A stretch of DNA of 64,000 nt from Ashinkailepas kermadecensis (lineage: Eukaryota > Arthropoda > Thecostraca > Neolepadidae). Location of the stretch: positions 62,001-126,000 of the forward strand of contig JAOTOM010004027.1 in the NCBI GenBank assembly GCA_034440615.1. The letters are read 5' to 3'. A program made the position numbers and the translations under genes. The stretch's first letter is position 1. Each line of letters opens with the position of its first letter. Positions 19,600 through 31,499 of the stretch are shown piece after piece. The notes under the pieces were generated by a model that was not told where the DNA came from, searched no databases, and saw nothing but the letters and a program-made list of their open reading frames with translations.

Positions 19600-22500
19600 T
19601 CATGTGCATGTCTTCCACTTTACTTTTGTGTTGCTTCAACGAAACGACGACCATTCGTGCATGTCACAGAGCCATGAATTGATTCCTAAATTCTGCGTTC
19701 ATTGGGAATCATTTAGGAGCATTTGTGTTAATCGGAAAATTGATTCGTCCAATGGGAGCAAATTAGGTTACCCAAACTCCCTCGTTGAATCCAGGACTCG
19801 CAACAGTTGACGCTGGAAGTGAACACCCAACCCAACCCAGTGCTCGCAAAATGGTGAGCCTGCTTCCCACACAGTGTCTTGAACCGTAGCGAGTATTGGA
19901 AGAAGTGTAACTGAGCACAGTTATTTATTTTGGGGGTTCAACGTTCAAGCCACACATACTGTTGGTGCAGCGCCTATTCTGCTACGGAAACTGAAGCACG
20001 TTCATCCTCAACTTAGCATACAGCATAACGCGACCACGTGCAAGGGACCCCCGTGCAATTCAGTACTTCTTTAATCAACAAAGCAGCATAACTAAAGTCA
20101 GCATAGCAAAAGCGTTTAGGTCAATAACCATGAACTCATCAAATTGGGCCCATGTGCCCAGCTGCAATTCTGAAATGGCGTGGATTTCCTAAATTTCGTC
20201 AATCGAAGTGATACCCTCCCATCTTATCCATAGGTCAGGATAGCTCATGTAAGGTCAATATCAAGCTTGAAAACCAACTTCGAAACTAGGTATGTTATAA
20301 CACAGGGGAATTGTCATTGACAAGCCAATATAGCCTACAGCTCATATCAAACATATTTATCAATTTCTGCCCATGCTAAAGTCCCTAAAGGGTCATAAAA
20401 GGCCGACCCAGTGACAATAATTTTACCTTGGAGAATGATCTGGAAAACATGAATATGTGAACAAGCGAAACACGAAACATGAAACATGCAAACATGAGAC
20501 ATGAAACATGAAAACATGAGACATGAAAGCCCGAAACAATGAGACATGTATCGGGTCCTTCCAACAGAACTTCAGGTGTTTGTCCTTCAGGCAAACTGTT
20601 TGTATCTGATTAACATCCGAAAATTCTTAGGTCAGGTCAGGTCGCGCCATATGATCAAGACAAGGGAGTTCAAGCTTGAATATATCCGAAACATCACTTT
20701 CGAATGTATAATATTGTATGCCGAGTCTAACTAATGTGATACTGAAATATATTTGTCAGCTATTTAGCTTCTAACCACGTGACCCTCCCCAGGTCACGCT
20801 GGAACTATGCACCAATTGATAAACCGTTCTCTTCAGCCCTCGCCTAAATGTGCACCGCTTTGGAAGTAATTCAAAATGAAGGTCAAATCAGTTCAAATCA
20901 AATCAGCTTGCGCGAGGTCAGGTTATCTAATATTATATAATGTTATCCCATCTCATATCGCACGACATAGGCAGCGCTGAAACTGAATTCAGGTATCACT
21001 TGGCGTGGAACAGAGCAGCGTTCTGCATCAGATGGCATTGTCTAGAATATACATGATATGTGACATGGTCTAATGCCATTTACCTTTGACACATAAATTA
21101 ACCCATGATGCATATTTCATGCCATGTATCATTTTCGGCGTTACAAAGTACCCCCGAATTAAATTAAATTTTCCCCACTGAATTCGGTGTCAATATACGG
21201 GCATTGATCTCACCTCAGGTCAGGAACCTCGAACTTCATGAACATTTTCAGATATAAGTTTATTCGTCTCGATGACAGGATAGCATGCTATGGGTTTGGT
21301 GCTTATATGTTGCACCTAATATGATTGGCTGCATTTTAGGTACTTTCGAACATGACTCCATTTGACCCGTTCCATTTCAATGACGTTGGACGCCCTGGAC
21401 ATGGCGTTTTTACGAAATATGCAAAACAGATGTATAATAAGCTGCTGACAATTGGTTTTTTTTTATGCGGAAATACGTGGTGGAGTGCTAATGTTTTGAA
21501 TCAGCTATGAAAACATGGGTGTGGAGAAGCTTGAAAAAATATTGATGTGGAGGAGACGGATGCTTGATACCCAATGCATGGAGACGTCAATGAATGATGC
21601 CAATGTAGTTGCTTTGGTCTAGCCCATAGAGCCCCATGTTAAAACAGCAAGAGGTTGGTGGGGCCAATGCAAAATGATGTGGCCTTGGCCCCACTAAATG
21701 GGTAGGAAACTCTACACTTGATGCAAAACATGCTTCTTATTTCGATAGTGTACTTCAAATGTCAACAAATAACCACGTGAGCTCACCATTGCAGTAATAG
21801 GTATAACTTGAAGAAACACCAATTTTCCAGAATTGATGGAGACAGGTTTGGAGGTAGAAATACGAGCAAAAGTGATTTTTACCATGCACTATGCAGGACA
21901 AGAGAACATGCACACTGACCTTCAAAAGATGGGTCATGTTAACCACAATTCGTTACAGCCATGACAGCATAGGTGTCCAAAGGCTGCCTCTTGGTTATTG
22001 TAGTGTCTCGTTTCACTCTTCTATAAATCCGTCATCCACAGTATCAATCGTGTAGAACAATGCGTTCCATTGCATTGCTATTAGTTATGCCATCCCACAT
22101 TCAACATGTAATAAGTTAAGCACTTCACGATCTCAGTCTCACCACTCTCACTGCCCGCGTTGTCCCGCGTTATCCCGCGTTGTCCAGTCCATAACAATGA
22201 TGACGTACGTTTGCCGCAGCGTGATTCGTTAGGCGTCATGAGCGGACATTATACCGGTGGCGCCGCTCTGGTGGTGGGTTTGTGAAGGAACACCACCAGA
22301 GTGGGCTGGCTCTGATTAATACGATATTCTGGTTTCTAGAGAAGATGCAAGTGATTTCCAATGGTCAAATTTGAACAACATTGAAACAAGCTCTCTTATG
22401 ATGTGTAGTTCGTTTTATTATCAAATCATTTCACCCTGTCACTTTGCCCTTAAAGTGAAATTGGAGCAATTGGCCACTCAACATCTTGTGATAAAAACGC

Positions 22501-22606
22501 GTCATACATCTTCTGCGTGATGTGCTGACAATTTACAATGTTCTTAACTAAGCGAAAATCGAACGTGCTACATTTTATATCATCTTGAACAACTTCAATG
22601 AAGGTT
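19600..22606. other. Long AT-rich stretch without a recognised gene
   Basis: No domain-bearing ORF on either strand. Small structures are a degenerate repeat of ACATGAAAC-type units at 20466-20546 and an inverted repeat CTCTGGTGGTG/CACCACCAGAG at 22266-22276 and 22291-22301. Short direct motifs such as AGGTCAGGTCAGG recur (20630, 20925, 21214). Confidence 0.55.
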
Positions 22607-22935
22607 TAACCCTGTCACTTCTGCACTCAATTCCAGAATTTGTGTATCACATCGTAATCCTTTAATTTGTACATCATATGTTCTATATTACCGAATTAAT
22701 TTCCAATGGTCCCAAATAAACCGGCATAATATCAGCTGCCTTCTGATGCCATACTCGACTACTTTTATAGATATCTAATCCTGTCATTTTTGCACTCAAT
22801 TCCAGGATTTGTATCTCGAATTATCACATTACTTTCCTTTAAATTGTATCTCAGATGTTCTACACGAACGAATTAATTAAGTATGATGCCACATTCGACT
22901 ACTTTTATAGATACCTAACCCTATCATTTTTTACC
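22607..22935. repeat. Two-copy direct duplication, about 165 bp
   Basis: The segment CCCTGTCACTTCTGCACTCA ... ATTTGT at 22612 is repeated at about 22781 (CCTGTCATTTTTGCACTCAA), and ATGCCATACTCGACTACTTT at 22745 recurs as ATGCCACATTCGACTACTTT at 22887. Diverged; no coding potential. From here to about 23990 I see only a GC-rich patch at 23320-23380 and no recognised gene. Confidence 0.7.
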
Positions 22936-23989
22936 TTTTGACATGAAGCTTTCCGGCATTATTGAAGTTGTCATAGCTCGGTGCACGTCAAGCGTGGACG
23001 GTTGCTGCCCAGAGGATCCGTAGGGCCACCGAACGGTGGCACGATACAAAGTAAAGTTCAACCCTTCAACAATACTAAGCAACATCGGCTCTGCCACGCC
23101 AAAATGGTGGAGGAGAAATTCACGATTGTAGATGCATTACAATCGTGCATAATGTATAAACAATATCAAGAAAACCTGTCAGCTTCAACTGCAATGGTGG
23201 CGGAACTCATGCCAGGCACATCGCCTATCGTGTCAAATCTGAAAACCTGCATGTAACTTTGGCGTTGGGGCCCGTTAACATTCAGGGAATGGTCCGCATC
23301 CCGCCATATTATGAATGGCGGCGGGCGGTCGGGGCCGGGCCGGCGTCGCCGCCCCCGCCGGCCGGCCGTCGGTGGTGGAAAATAGTCCCAGAAGGCAATA
23401 CGCAAAGTAACAATATGCGCAATATATAACTGTAAGTGGCAACGCAATTGACGTCTGAAGGCAAGCTAACTTTCATAAATGCACTTCGCATGATATTTTA
23501 TGGAGACAGAGTTTCATGAATTGTAACTATATTCTTCGCGCGCACACTAGTGAGGATCCGGGCGCGCTTGTCGCGGGCGCATATTTCAGAGTTCTCGCAT
23601 GGCATCAGGAACCTACCTGTTTTCTTTCTTTGCTGGAGATCCCCCTGATGTCCGCATTAACATTGTGTGTGTGTGTTGTTGTGTTTGGCCAGCCTGCCAC
23701 CTGTAGGTGATGTCGGCTGTTTCCTGTGTGTGAGTGGTAGAATGGTAGGAGGATTAGATACAGGGTGGATAGATTACTGGTAGAGTGATGTTCGAGTAGA
23801 GTCGGAGTCGTCTTGAAGAGTTGAGTTTATCTGGGAGCTTGAAGAGGTAGAGATGGCAGAGAAGAGACGTTTGAGAGCCGGAGATGGAGTAGTCGAAAGA
23901 AGCTGTCAGTCCGGACGGTGCTAGATTGGGGTATGGGGTGTAGTGGGTGGGTTGGGGTCGGGTCATCGCCATAGATTAACATTGCAAGA

Positions 23990-24060
23990 ACACGTTTTTT
24001 TGTAGTGATCTGTTTGTTTGTTTGTTTGTTTGTTTGTTTTTTTGTTGTTTTTTGTGTTTT
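23990..24060 (-). mobile_element. 3' tail of the minus-strand LINE
   Basis: On the minus strand the LINE ends in an A-rich tract with an (AAAC)n microsatellite (24009-24037 on this strand reads TTTG repeats). This is a common type of tail for RNase H LINEs. A TSD was not identified. Confidence 0.6.
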
Positions 24061-24109
24061 TTTCCCCCCGGGATTCAGTCTTTTTTCCCGATCTATTTTT
24101 TTCCCTTTT

Positions 24110-24430
24110 TCACAGTTGATCGATTAGGCGTGTCGTAGAGAGAACGTGTAAGAGAAGTTCGTGTAATGTTGGATAGTCGTCGTTGAGAAGTATAGTGATG
24201 CTTAGTGGAATGTTGCGTGTGCTGCAGTAGTCTATGATGTGTTGCCTTTCGTTGTTGTATTTAGTGCAGTAGATGAGTATGTGTTTGATAGTGAGTGTTC
24301 GTTGACATGTTGTGCATTGTGGTCGTGGGCGTTGCGTAAGAGGTAGGAGTGTGTAAGTGCTGTGTGTCCGAGGCGTAATCGTGTCAGAGTGCGTTCCTTG
24401 AGTCTGGTGGTTTGGTTGATGGTGTGCCAA
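24110..24430 (-). pseudogene. LINE ORF2 C-terminal Cys/His domain
   Basis: The final part of ORF2. It contains PQCTTCQRTLTIKHILIYC, the CxxC...H...C pattern found downstream of RNase H in I/Jockey-type LINEs and also seen in the 7881-8719 element. It is separated from the RNase H segment by a frame change near 24440. Confidence 0.75.
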
Positions 24431-24459
24431 GGTTTGTATATGGGGTGTATTTCATGAAG

Positions 24460-24903
24460 TTACGTTAGTGCTGTGTCCCATGTTTGTTGTATGTGTTTGT
24501 TAAGTGCCTGTTGTATTGTGAGGTGGTAGTCAGATTGTGAGAGTGGGCATGGGATGGTTTGTGGTAGTGTTGTGGCTATGTTTGCTTCTGTGTCTGCGTG
24601 TTCATTGCCGTGTATGTTTGCGTGACTTGGTATCCATAGAAGAAGTGGTATTTGTCGTGCGTTGAGTTTTTGGTGTATGTTGAGTATTTTCGGGATGACG
24701 GGGTGTTTGTGTTTGGTGTATGGTGTGGTGCTTTGTAATGCTGATTTGGCGTCAGTGGCTATGATGTTGTGTTCAATTTTGGTGTTATAAATGGTGGAGT
24801 AAGCCGAAAAGATTGCGTATAATTCTGCTGTGTAGGTTGATGCTGTGTCGTGCAGACGGGCACGAAGGATAACCCGCGGCGGTGCTGCATTGGGGTATAG
24901 CAC
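24460..24903 (-). pseudogene. LINE ORF2 RNase H domain
   Basis: Residues TYTAELYAIFSAY, IIATDAKSAL and LLLWIPSHANIHGNEHADTE show the DEDD-type RNase H in order (E in TAEL, D in ATDAKSA, HxxxxGNExAD at the end). The expected first aspartate block (Y-T-D-G-S) lies just upstream in another frame around 24915 (IYTDGS), so the domain is complete but frameshifted. Confidence 0.85.
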
Positions 24904-26524
24904 CGCCGCTGTGCCCGTCTGCTGTGTATGTGATTTCGAGCCGTCGGTGTATATGATGTTGTAATTTGCATGTTGTGCTGTGAATTGGAAGAAGAGTTGG
25001 TGTATTTCTGCGTCGGTGTATGTGTGTTTTGGATGGCCTATGAGGAAGTGTGTTGTGGGTGTTTCGTGTTTCCACCAGGCTGTGGGTGTTGGTAATGGTT
25101 TGGCTGTGGGTAGTGTAATGTGTAGTCTGTTTGTGTGTTGGTGGATGCGGCATCCTATTGTGGTTTTGAGTCATGATGTTGTCATGAGTTGATGTACACG
25201 TCACACGTGTGTTGCGAAGTTGTAGGGCCTGTGTACATGGGTGTTGTGGTATGAGTTGCGTTTTGTAGTGGTATCTTAATAGTGCTTGTGTGCGTCTGTG
25301 CTGTAGTTCTGGTATGAGGTTGTATATATGTAGTGCGAGGTATGGTGAGGTGATATAGGCTCCAGTGGCTATTTTTAAGCATTGGCGTTGTAGGCTATCT
25401 AGAAGTTTGAGGTTTGTTTTAGCAGCGTTTTCGAAGAGTGGGGATCCGTATTCCAAAATTGGCCGAATGAGTGATTTGTAGAGGGTTAGAAGTGTGTTTC
25501 GATCGGATCCCCAGTTTGTGCCAGAAAGTGCTCGTAGTAGGTTGATTCTTTTTGATGCGCGTTTGTGAATGTCTAAGATGTGTAGCCGAAAGGTGAGTCG
25601 TCGATCAAATGTGATGCCGAGGAATTTTGCACTGGTGACAAATGGTATAGGTGTCTGGTCTATTTTTAGTGGTTGTTCATCTGTGTGTTTGTGGTAACCG
25701 AAAAACATACATTTAGATTTGTGTGGTGCGATGTGTAAATTTAGTAGGGCGAGTTTGTTGTGTAGTTCTGTTAGTGCGTTTTGTAGTATTGCTAGTGCGT
25801 GGTTTGGTGTTTTTTTGTGATGTCCAGATTACTATGTCGTCTGCGTAGATTGCAATTTTGGCCGAAAGGTTGTCGGTGATGACTGAATTTGGACCTAAAA
25901 TAAAGAGAAGGGGACTAAGAACCGAACCTTGCATTAGGCCAGTTGTGGGGAATTTAGTGTCTAAAGTGTGTTGTCCGATTTTGACATGGAAGGAGCGGTT
26001 TAGTAGATAGAAATGAAGGTAGTGTATAAGTCTGCCCTGTATGTCTATGCTGTGTAAGTGTTCTAGGAGTGTTGTGATGTTGATAGTGTCATAAGCTTGT
26101 TTGAGATCCAGGAAGGCGGCGACGGTGGAGCATTTCTTGGCCGCCGCTTCCTGTATGTGTGTGGTGAGATAGGTGAGGTTGTCAAGACATGAGCGGTTAG
26201 GAAGAAAGCCTGATTGTATAGGAGAGATTAGTTTTTGTGTTTGAAGAATATAAAGAAGGCGTTTTTTGACTAGGCGTTCGAAGAGTTTGTGAAAGCAGCT
26301 GGTTAGTGATATAGGGCAGTAAGAGTCGCATAGAGTTAAGTCAGTGTTTGGTTTAGGGATAGGGATGAGAAGAGCGTGTAACCAAGACTGTGGATATGTT
26401 TGTGTTGTCCATGCGGTGTTGTAGGTGTCGAGTAATGCGTGTAATGCTTGTATTGGTAGATGTTTGAAAAATGAGTAGTGTATGTTGTCTGGTCCTACGC
26501 TTGTGTTTCCTGTTTGTGCGATTG
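24904..26524 (-). pseudogene. LINE ORF2 reverse transcriptase domain
   Basis: Reading 5' to 3' on the minus strand: LISPIQSGFLPNRSCLDNLT near 26215-26160; motif A AFLDLKQAYDTI at about 26117-26082; QGSVLSPLLFILGP at about 25931; IYADDIVIW at about 25850; then KFLGITFDRRLTFRLHI and ILEYGSPLFENAA in the thumb (25660-25420). Catalytic aspartates are present. Reading frame changes occur near 25934, 25820 and 25710, so the copy is not translatable as one protein. RNase H follows directly. Confidence 0.88.
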
Positions 26525-27171
26525 CTATTTGTAATTCTGTGAGTGTAAACCTAGTGTTGTAAAGGTGTGGCCGTGTGTGTCTGATTGGGGGTGGGGGTGT
26601 CGTGGGAGTGTGCCTGACCTAGTGTGATAGTTGTCTGCGAAAATGTTTGCTATTGTTTGTGGGTCTGTGATGGTGATGTTGTTGTGTATAAGTGTGATGG
26701 CTTTAGCTGGGGGTCGTTGTCGGTGTTGAAATGTTTTGAGGAGTGCCCAAATTTCGCCGAGAGGTGGGAATCTATTAAATTGAGTGCAAAATGTATTCCA
26801 GGAGGTCTTTTTGGCTTGTTTGATGGTGCGTTTGCATAGTGCTCTGTTCAGTTTGTATGCTGTGAGCGTTTCCGGTGTGCGGTGTCGTTCGTATCTGTGT
26901 CGTGTGTGGTTCCTCGCGCGGATCGCCCGGTGGCACTCTTCGTTCCACCAGGGAGCCGCGCGAGGTTTGTGTTGGTGTCGTGGTTTTGTTTGTGGTATAT
27001 ATTGAAGTGCGGTGGTGAGTAGCATGTCTGTGTATTGTCCTGGTGTGTATTGTGGATTATTGGATGTCTGTGCTGCTAAGGATTCTGAGAATGGGGTCCA
27101 GGATGCATTTTTAAGGTTCCACCGTCCCGTCGGGAGGTTGGGTGGGCCAGTGGTCGGGATTTGGTGCAAGG
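26525..27171 (-). pseudogene. LINE ORF2 endonuclease-RT linker
   Basis: In the same frame as the endonuclease segment, separated from it by one stop codon at about 27170-27174. It contains PWWNEECHRAIRARNHTRHR, the W-W-x-x-E-C signature typical of this linker in Jockey/I-type LINEs, and GEIWALLKTFQHR near the C-terminal side. Confidence 0.85.
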
Positions 27172-27828
27172 TTATGGTGATGGGGCGTGGTCACTAAAAT
27201 GTGGATCGGAGTCGGCTATCCAGGATAGGGTGAGGGCTATGCGAGAGGAAGCGAGTGTTACGTCCGGGGTGGTAGGGAGGTGTGAACAAATTGGTACGAG
27301 GTATGTTGGTGAGCCGGTGTTGAGTATTGTGAGGTTATGTTGTGTAGCCAGTGTGATGAGTGTGAGTGCTCTGTGATCGGGATGTGTTGTGCGTGTGTGC
27401 CATAGTTGGTGGTGTGAGTTAAAGTCACCTGTGAGTATGACAGGGGTGTTAATTTGATCAAGTGCCTTATTTAATTCCGAGAGGGTTTCTGTGTTTCGCG
27501 AGGGGGGGTCGTATACGTTAATGAGTGTGTAAGCTATGTTGTGTACGTGAATTTCAGTGAGTAAGATGTCTGCTGTAGTGTTGAATTGTATCAGGCGGTG
27601 CGGGGTTGTGTTCCTAATGTATGTGCATACTCCGCCTGAACGGTTTGTGTTGTGTGTGTCTTGTCTGTGTAGTGTGTATTTGGAAATGTTAAATTGATAT
27701 GGATCGTGAGGTTTAAAGTGTGTTTCCTGTATGCATAGTGCTGTGTGATTTGATTGTAATGCGCATTGTTTGAATTCGTTCCAGTGTCTAATGAGGCCGT
27801 GTGTATTCCATTGTATGATTGTGTTCAT
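27172..27828 (-). pseudogene. LINE ORF2 apurinic-type endonuclease domain
   Basis: Begins MNTIIQWNTHGLIRHWNEF. It has the canonical APE-like endonuclease motifs in order: N in WNTHG, E in IQETHF, GGVCTYIR, VYDPPSR, GDFNSHH and SDHAP near the end. These correspond to the metal- and phosphate-binding residues. Only one stop separates it from the next domain, so the copy is relatively recent. Confidence 0.92.
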
Positions 27829-27861
27829 GGTTTTTGTGTGTTGGCGCGTGAAAGTGGTCTG

Positions 27862-29087
27862 TTAGGTGAAGTCTGTCTTTTTGTGCTTTTCAGTGTCTTT
27901 GGTGGTTTGTGGGCGGGGGGTGGTCTCTGTTGTGTGGGGAGTGTCCGGTCTGTGTCTGTGGAAGAGTGTTCTATGTCTGTATGTTCCTCGGTGTCTGTGT
28001 CCTGATTTGTGTATGTGCGGATTGTGTGTGTTGGTGACTGGTCTGTTGAGGGAGAGGTCTGTGGATATGGTGAGGCTGTTGGCCGTTGGGGTGGTGGCGG
28101 TGGGCGATGGGGTGGTGGTGGGGGGTGTCGGTGTCGGTGTCGGTTGGCGGGTTGGTGGTGGTGGTGGTTGGTGTGTCGGACGCTGTGCTGATGTGTATGC
28201 TGGTGTTGGTGCTCCTGTTCTGCGTGTGCTGGTGCTGGGTGTTGGTGTGTGTTGTGGTCGCGTGTGATTGGTTTGTGGGTAGGTGCTTGTGTTGTGCTTG
28301 TGTTGGGTGGTGGTGTGTGTGGGCAGAGCCGGGTACTCTGTGTGGTTTCGTGGTGGTGGTGGGGATCTGTGACCCGGCTCTGTGCGGCGGGTCGGCCACG
28401 CCGCCAGCGGGTAGGCCAGCGCCCTCCTGGCCAGGGACAGCTCCATGCCCTCCAGGTGGACTAGGCGGAGAATCTCTTTCTCCGCCATCCACCGAGGGCA
28501 GAAGCTGTCCCCGGCCTCGTGCTCCCCCCCCCCCCCGCAGACGGCGCAGCAAGGCCCGCCACCTGGGCATGTTGTGGTGTTGTGGGTTCCCGCGCATTTC
28601 CCGCATATGTATGTGTTGGAGTGGCACCCCCCTCAGAGTGGCCATATCGTTGACACTTTCTACAGCGCCGAGGGAGGGGTACACGTGGTTTGACGCTGTA
28701 TCGTAGGTATCCTGCTTTTAGGTGTTTGGGTGGGGTGCGGGTGTTGAATGTTAAGATGATGAGGTGGGTGTGTGGTCGTCCAGGTGTTAGTGGCGGCCGG
28801 TATGCGGCGGAGACACCCTGGCTCTCAAGTCTGGAGACCAGGGTCTCCACCGCGATACCGGCTAATTCTCTTGCGTGTATTGTGCCTTGGGAGGTGTTGA
28901 GTTTTGTAGCTGGTGTGATGGTGATGGGTGTCTGGTGTATCTTGTGTATGGTAGGGAGAATTTTGCTGTCGATGTCGGAGTGCGCCTGTATCAGGAGTGC
29001 CCCTGATCTGATTTGTTTGGCGTGTAGGGGCACTCCTGTGTATTCGGCGATCTCCCCCTCTGCCAACCAGGGGTCGAGGGAGCCCAT
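27862..29087 (-). pseudogene. LINE ORF1 (gag-like, zinc knuckles)
   Basis: N-terminal part starts MGSLDPWLAEGEIAEYTGVP at 29087. It then shows THLIILTFNTRTPPKHLKAG and PRVPLPRRCRKCQRYGHSEG, the last being the first CCHC knuckle. The frame shifts near 28700 and 28500; downstream low-complexity Pro/Thr-rich sequence fills the C-terminus to about 27862. ORF1 proteins of this type bind nucleic acid and form the RNP. A run of C at 28528-28538 may be the cause of one frame change. Confidence 0.8.
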
Positions 29088-30109
29088 GGGCTCCCCGTCC
29101 CCTGGCGGCAGAGGAAAAAATCGCCCGTTGGTTGGTTTGAGGAGTGCATGGTTCTTGGTGATGTCGTTAGTGGTGTTGTATGTGTTTGGTTGTATGTGGT
29201 GTTGTATAAAGGGTGTTCAGTGGCAGGTGTGTGGCACAGACAATCACAGTACAGTTTTTGGCGGATGGTTCGGAAGGGCGTGAAGAAGGCCCGACAGATT
29301 GTAAAAGAGGGGCATATAAAGACGAAGAAAACACAAAGAAATCAGAAACTGTGCGTGAAGGGAGCACGTTCAGATAGATCAGATAAAGATCGTGCAGAGG
29401 GCACTAGAGGGAAGCGGGGGGTGGGTGTGGAGGGAGTCCAGGGGGTGGCTGCACCGCCGGACTGACCTGGAGTGTAGATGGAGTCGTAGAGGCAGAGAAG
29501 AGCACTGGTGTGGAGAGTCACTGTCACTGAGCACTGGAGTGGTAGATGAAGTAAGCTCGGTGAGTAGAGTTGATTGGAGGGTTTGCCGAAGTAGGTCTTG
29601 ATGATCTTGAAGAGTAGCGTAGAAGTCGACGGCTCAGCAGCAGATGTAGCAGAAGGTGAGCTTGAGAGGGCGGTTGAAGGTTTGATGAGGCTTGGATAGA
29701 GTTGAAGTTCCGGATAATTAGGTTGAGAGTACTGTATGCTTGGAGGAGGAGAGATCAGTGGCGCAGGGAGGTGTGGTTTGGTGTGCTTGGTGCTTGTGTG
29801 TGTGTGTATGTTGGCTGGTGCTTTGTGTGTGTGTGGTGGCAGGCTGGTGGCTCGTAGAAGGTGGCTCCTGTACGGCGTCTTGCACTTGCGGCAGGTTCTG
29901 TCGTCGTGCCGGCAACAATCATGGGCAACTCTGTGCACAATCATGTGCGATATCCGCCGCCGATAAGGAAGTGAAGTGATCAACAGGAAGTGAGGAGTAG
30001 TGGCCCATACGAGTGAGAGCAACAACCTGAAGAACAATAATATTGATTGAAAACGGAGAGTAGTGAAGTAAAATACGTGGGAATTAACACCACGGCGGAG
30101 TGACCTCAA
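29088..30109 (-). other. Possible 5' region of the minus-strand LINE
   Basis: A long minus-strand open frame (30109-29342) contains CCRHDDRTCRKCKTPYRSH and Ser/Pro-rich sequence but no family I recognise. Its position immediately 5' of ORF1 suggests LINE 5' UTR or an N-terminal extension. The part at about 29700-29900 has the same GT-rich style as 23660-23760 on the other side of the LINE. The 5' boundary is not located. Confidence 0.3.
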
Positions 30110-30329
30110 TCACGTGTCGGCACTTGACCGACATTGGCTGTGTGCTTTTGATTACGCTTGTCAGATGGAAGCAGCGACACTTCGAAGCAACTTGATTCAT
30201 TGTGGCACGTCAGGCGATCAAATGCGCGTGTCCGTCACGATGAAGCCTCGAAACGATGCCAGGTGGACACTGTGTGGCAAGCGGGGAAGGCGATTACCAA
30301 ATGCGGTGACAGTGGCTGCCGGGAGGGAG

Positions 30330-30545
30330 AAGCGGAAAGGACAGTGGTCTCAGTGGGGACAGGACAGTGGTCTCATTGGGATAAGACAGTGGCCTCATTG
30401 GGACAAGACAGTGGTCTCATTGGGACAGGACAGTGGTTTCATTGAGACAGGACAGTGACCTCATTGGGACAAGACAGTGGTCTAACTGGGACAAGACAGT
30501 GGTTCATTGGGACAGGAAAGTGGTCCCATTTGGGACAGGACAGTG
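30330..30545. repeat. Minisatellite, about 23-bp unit
   Basis: About nine units of GGACAGGACAGTGGTCTCAT with variants (GATAAGACAGTGGCC, AAGACAGTGGTCTAAC). It lies directly upstream of the signal-peptide exon at 30601, so it would fall in the promoter or 5' UTR of that gene. Confidence 0.9.
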
Positions 30546-30600
30546 ACCTTGCAGTCGCACGGGCCACCGTTGACGTGGATAATTATCGGACGAGCCCTCA

Positions 30601-31110
30601 ATGACGACCCAGATGGGTTCCACGCGACATTTGCTGGCTTTGGCCCTCGCTCTGACCGTCATGTCACCGTCCCTCGCCAGCGCAGACGAGTGTCGGTTCC
30701 CGCCGGAGTGGATGGGCCAGCGGTACTGGAAGGAGACCGTCTTCAACATCACAGAGACCCGGCTCGGCTCCAAAGGGCGCTGTATCGAAAATGACGGCTT
30801 CATGTACCTCTTCGAGAAAGACAACTCTGGGGGGAAATGTTACGCTTGTGTGGTGCTCTTCCTACGGCACACCAACATCATAAAGTTCAAGGACTCGCGC
30901 TTCTTCCACCGTCGCCGCATGCTGCTCGACATGTGCGTCATGATCGGCGGCGACGAGCCTCGGCACACCATAATCCGCGTGGGTCGGCACGCGGTGATCG
31001 GCGTCAAGCGCGAGGGCCGCACGGTGCGCGACACATGCTCGGGCGCGTTCACCACTCTGGTGATGGGCTGCAGCCGCTCCAACACTCTCCAGCTGCGCTC
31101 AAAGTGTCGG
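30601..31110 (+). CDS. Secreted DUF7044-like protein, first coding exon
   Basis: ATG at 30601 opens a frame with a clear signal peptide (hydrophobic LLALALALTVMSPSLASA, cleavage predicted just before DEC). The mature start CRFPPEWMGQRYW, then LGSKGRCIENDGFMYLF and GKCYACVVLFLRHTNIIKF, follows the pattern of arthropod extracellular proteins with a DUF7044 domain (C-FPPEW ... G-C ... CY-CVVI--KH-N). The first roughly 170 residues have a steady cysteine pattern and no stop. Coding probably ends near LQLRSKC (about 31110), after which a minisatellite begins. The function of the family is not established. Identification is from memory of the family pattern, not a search. Confidence 0.72.
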
Positions 31111-31282
31111 CGGCCTCCACAGTCTGCCAGTCTGCAGTCCACAGAGTGGAGAGTCCACTGTCTGAGTGGACAGAGTGGACTGTCCACAGAGTCCACAGTC
31201 TGCCAGTCTGCAGTCCACAGAGTGGAGAGTCCACTGTCTGAGTGGACTGTCCACAGAGTCCACAGTCTGCCAGTCTGCAGTC
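31110..31282. repeat. Minisatellite with inverted symmetry inside the gene
   Basis: Built from CCACAGTCTGCCAGTCTGCA and AGAGTGGAGAGTCCACTGTC units. GTCCAC/GTGGAC and CTCTCCACTCT-type complements make it foldable. It separates the DUF7044-like exon from a DUF7042-like segment and is probably intronic; it ends with an acceptor-like CTGCAG at 31276-31281. Confidence 0.8.
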
Positions 31283-31431
31283 CGTTGCCATGGCAATTGG
31301 GAGGAGAATGGCACCAATTTCTGGTGACTTCTCCAATCAGCAAGTCGGAATCACCTACCAGGCGCGTGTGCTTCGTCTCCATGGCAACCAGCGAGGGTCT
31401 CCACTTCTCTACGCTGCAGGAAGCCTGCTAA
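31283..31431 (+). pseudogene. DUF7042-like segment with a 1-base frame break
   Basis: One frame gives CHGNWEENGTNF then hits TGA (31322-31324). The adjacent frame continues from the same point with LVTSPISKSESPTRRVCFV and ends TLQEAC at a stop (31429-31431). The C-x-x-x-W-x-x-N-G...F-L-V and R-x-C-F-V pattern resembles the start of a DUF7042 domain that follows DUF7044 in this protein family. The break near 31319-31321 is a one-base deletion, a sequencing error, or sign of pseudogenisation. Confidence 0.45.
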
Positions 31432-31499
31432 ATATATATTTCCCTTCGCCAGGATGGTGCGCTGGCATTTAACGTCACGATTAATGATGACTGTCGTGC

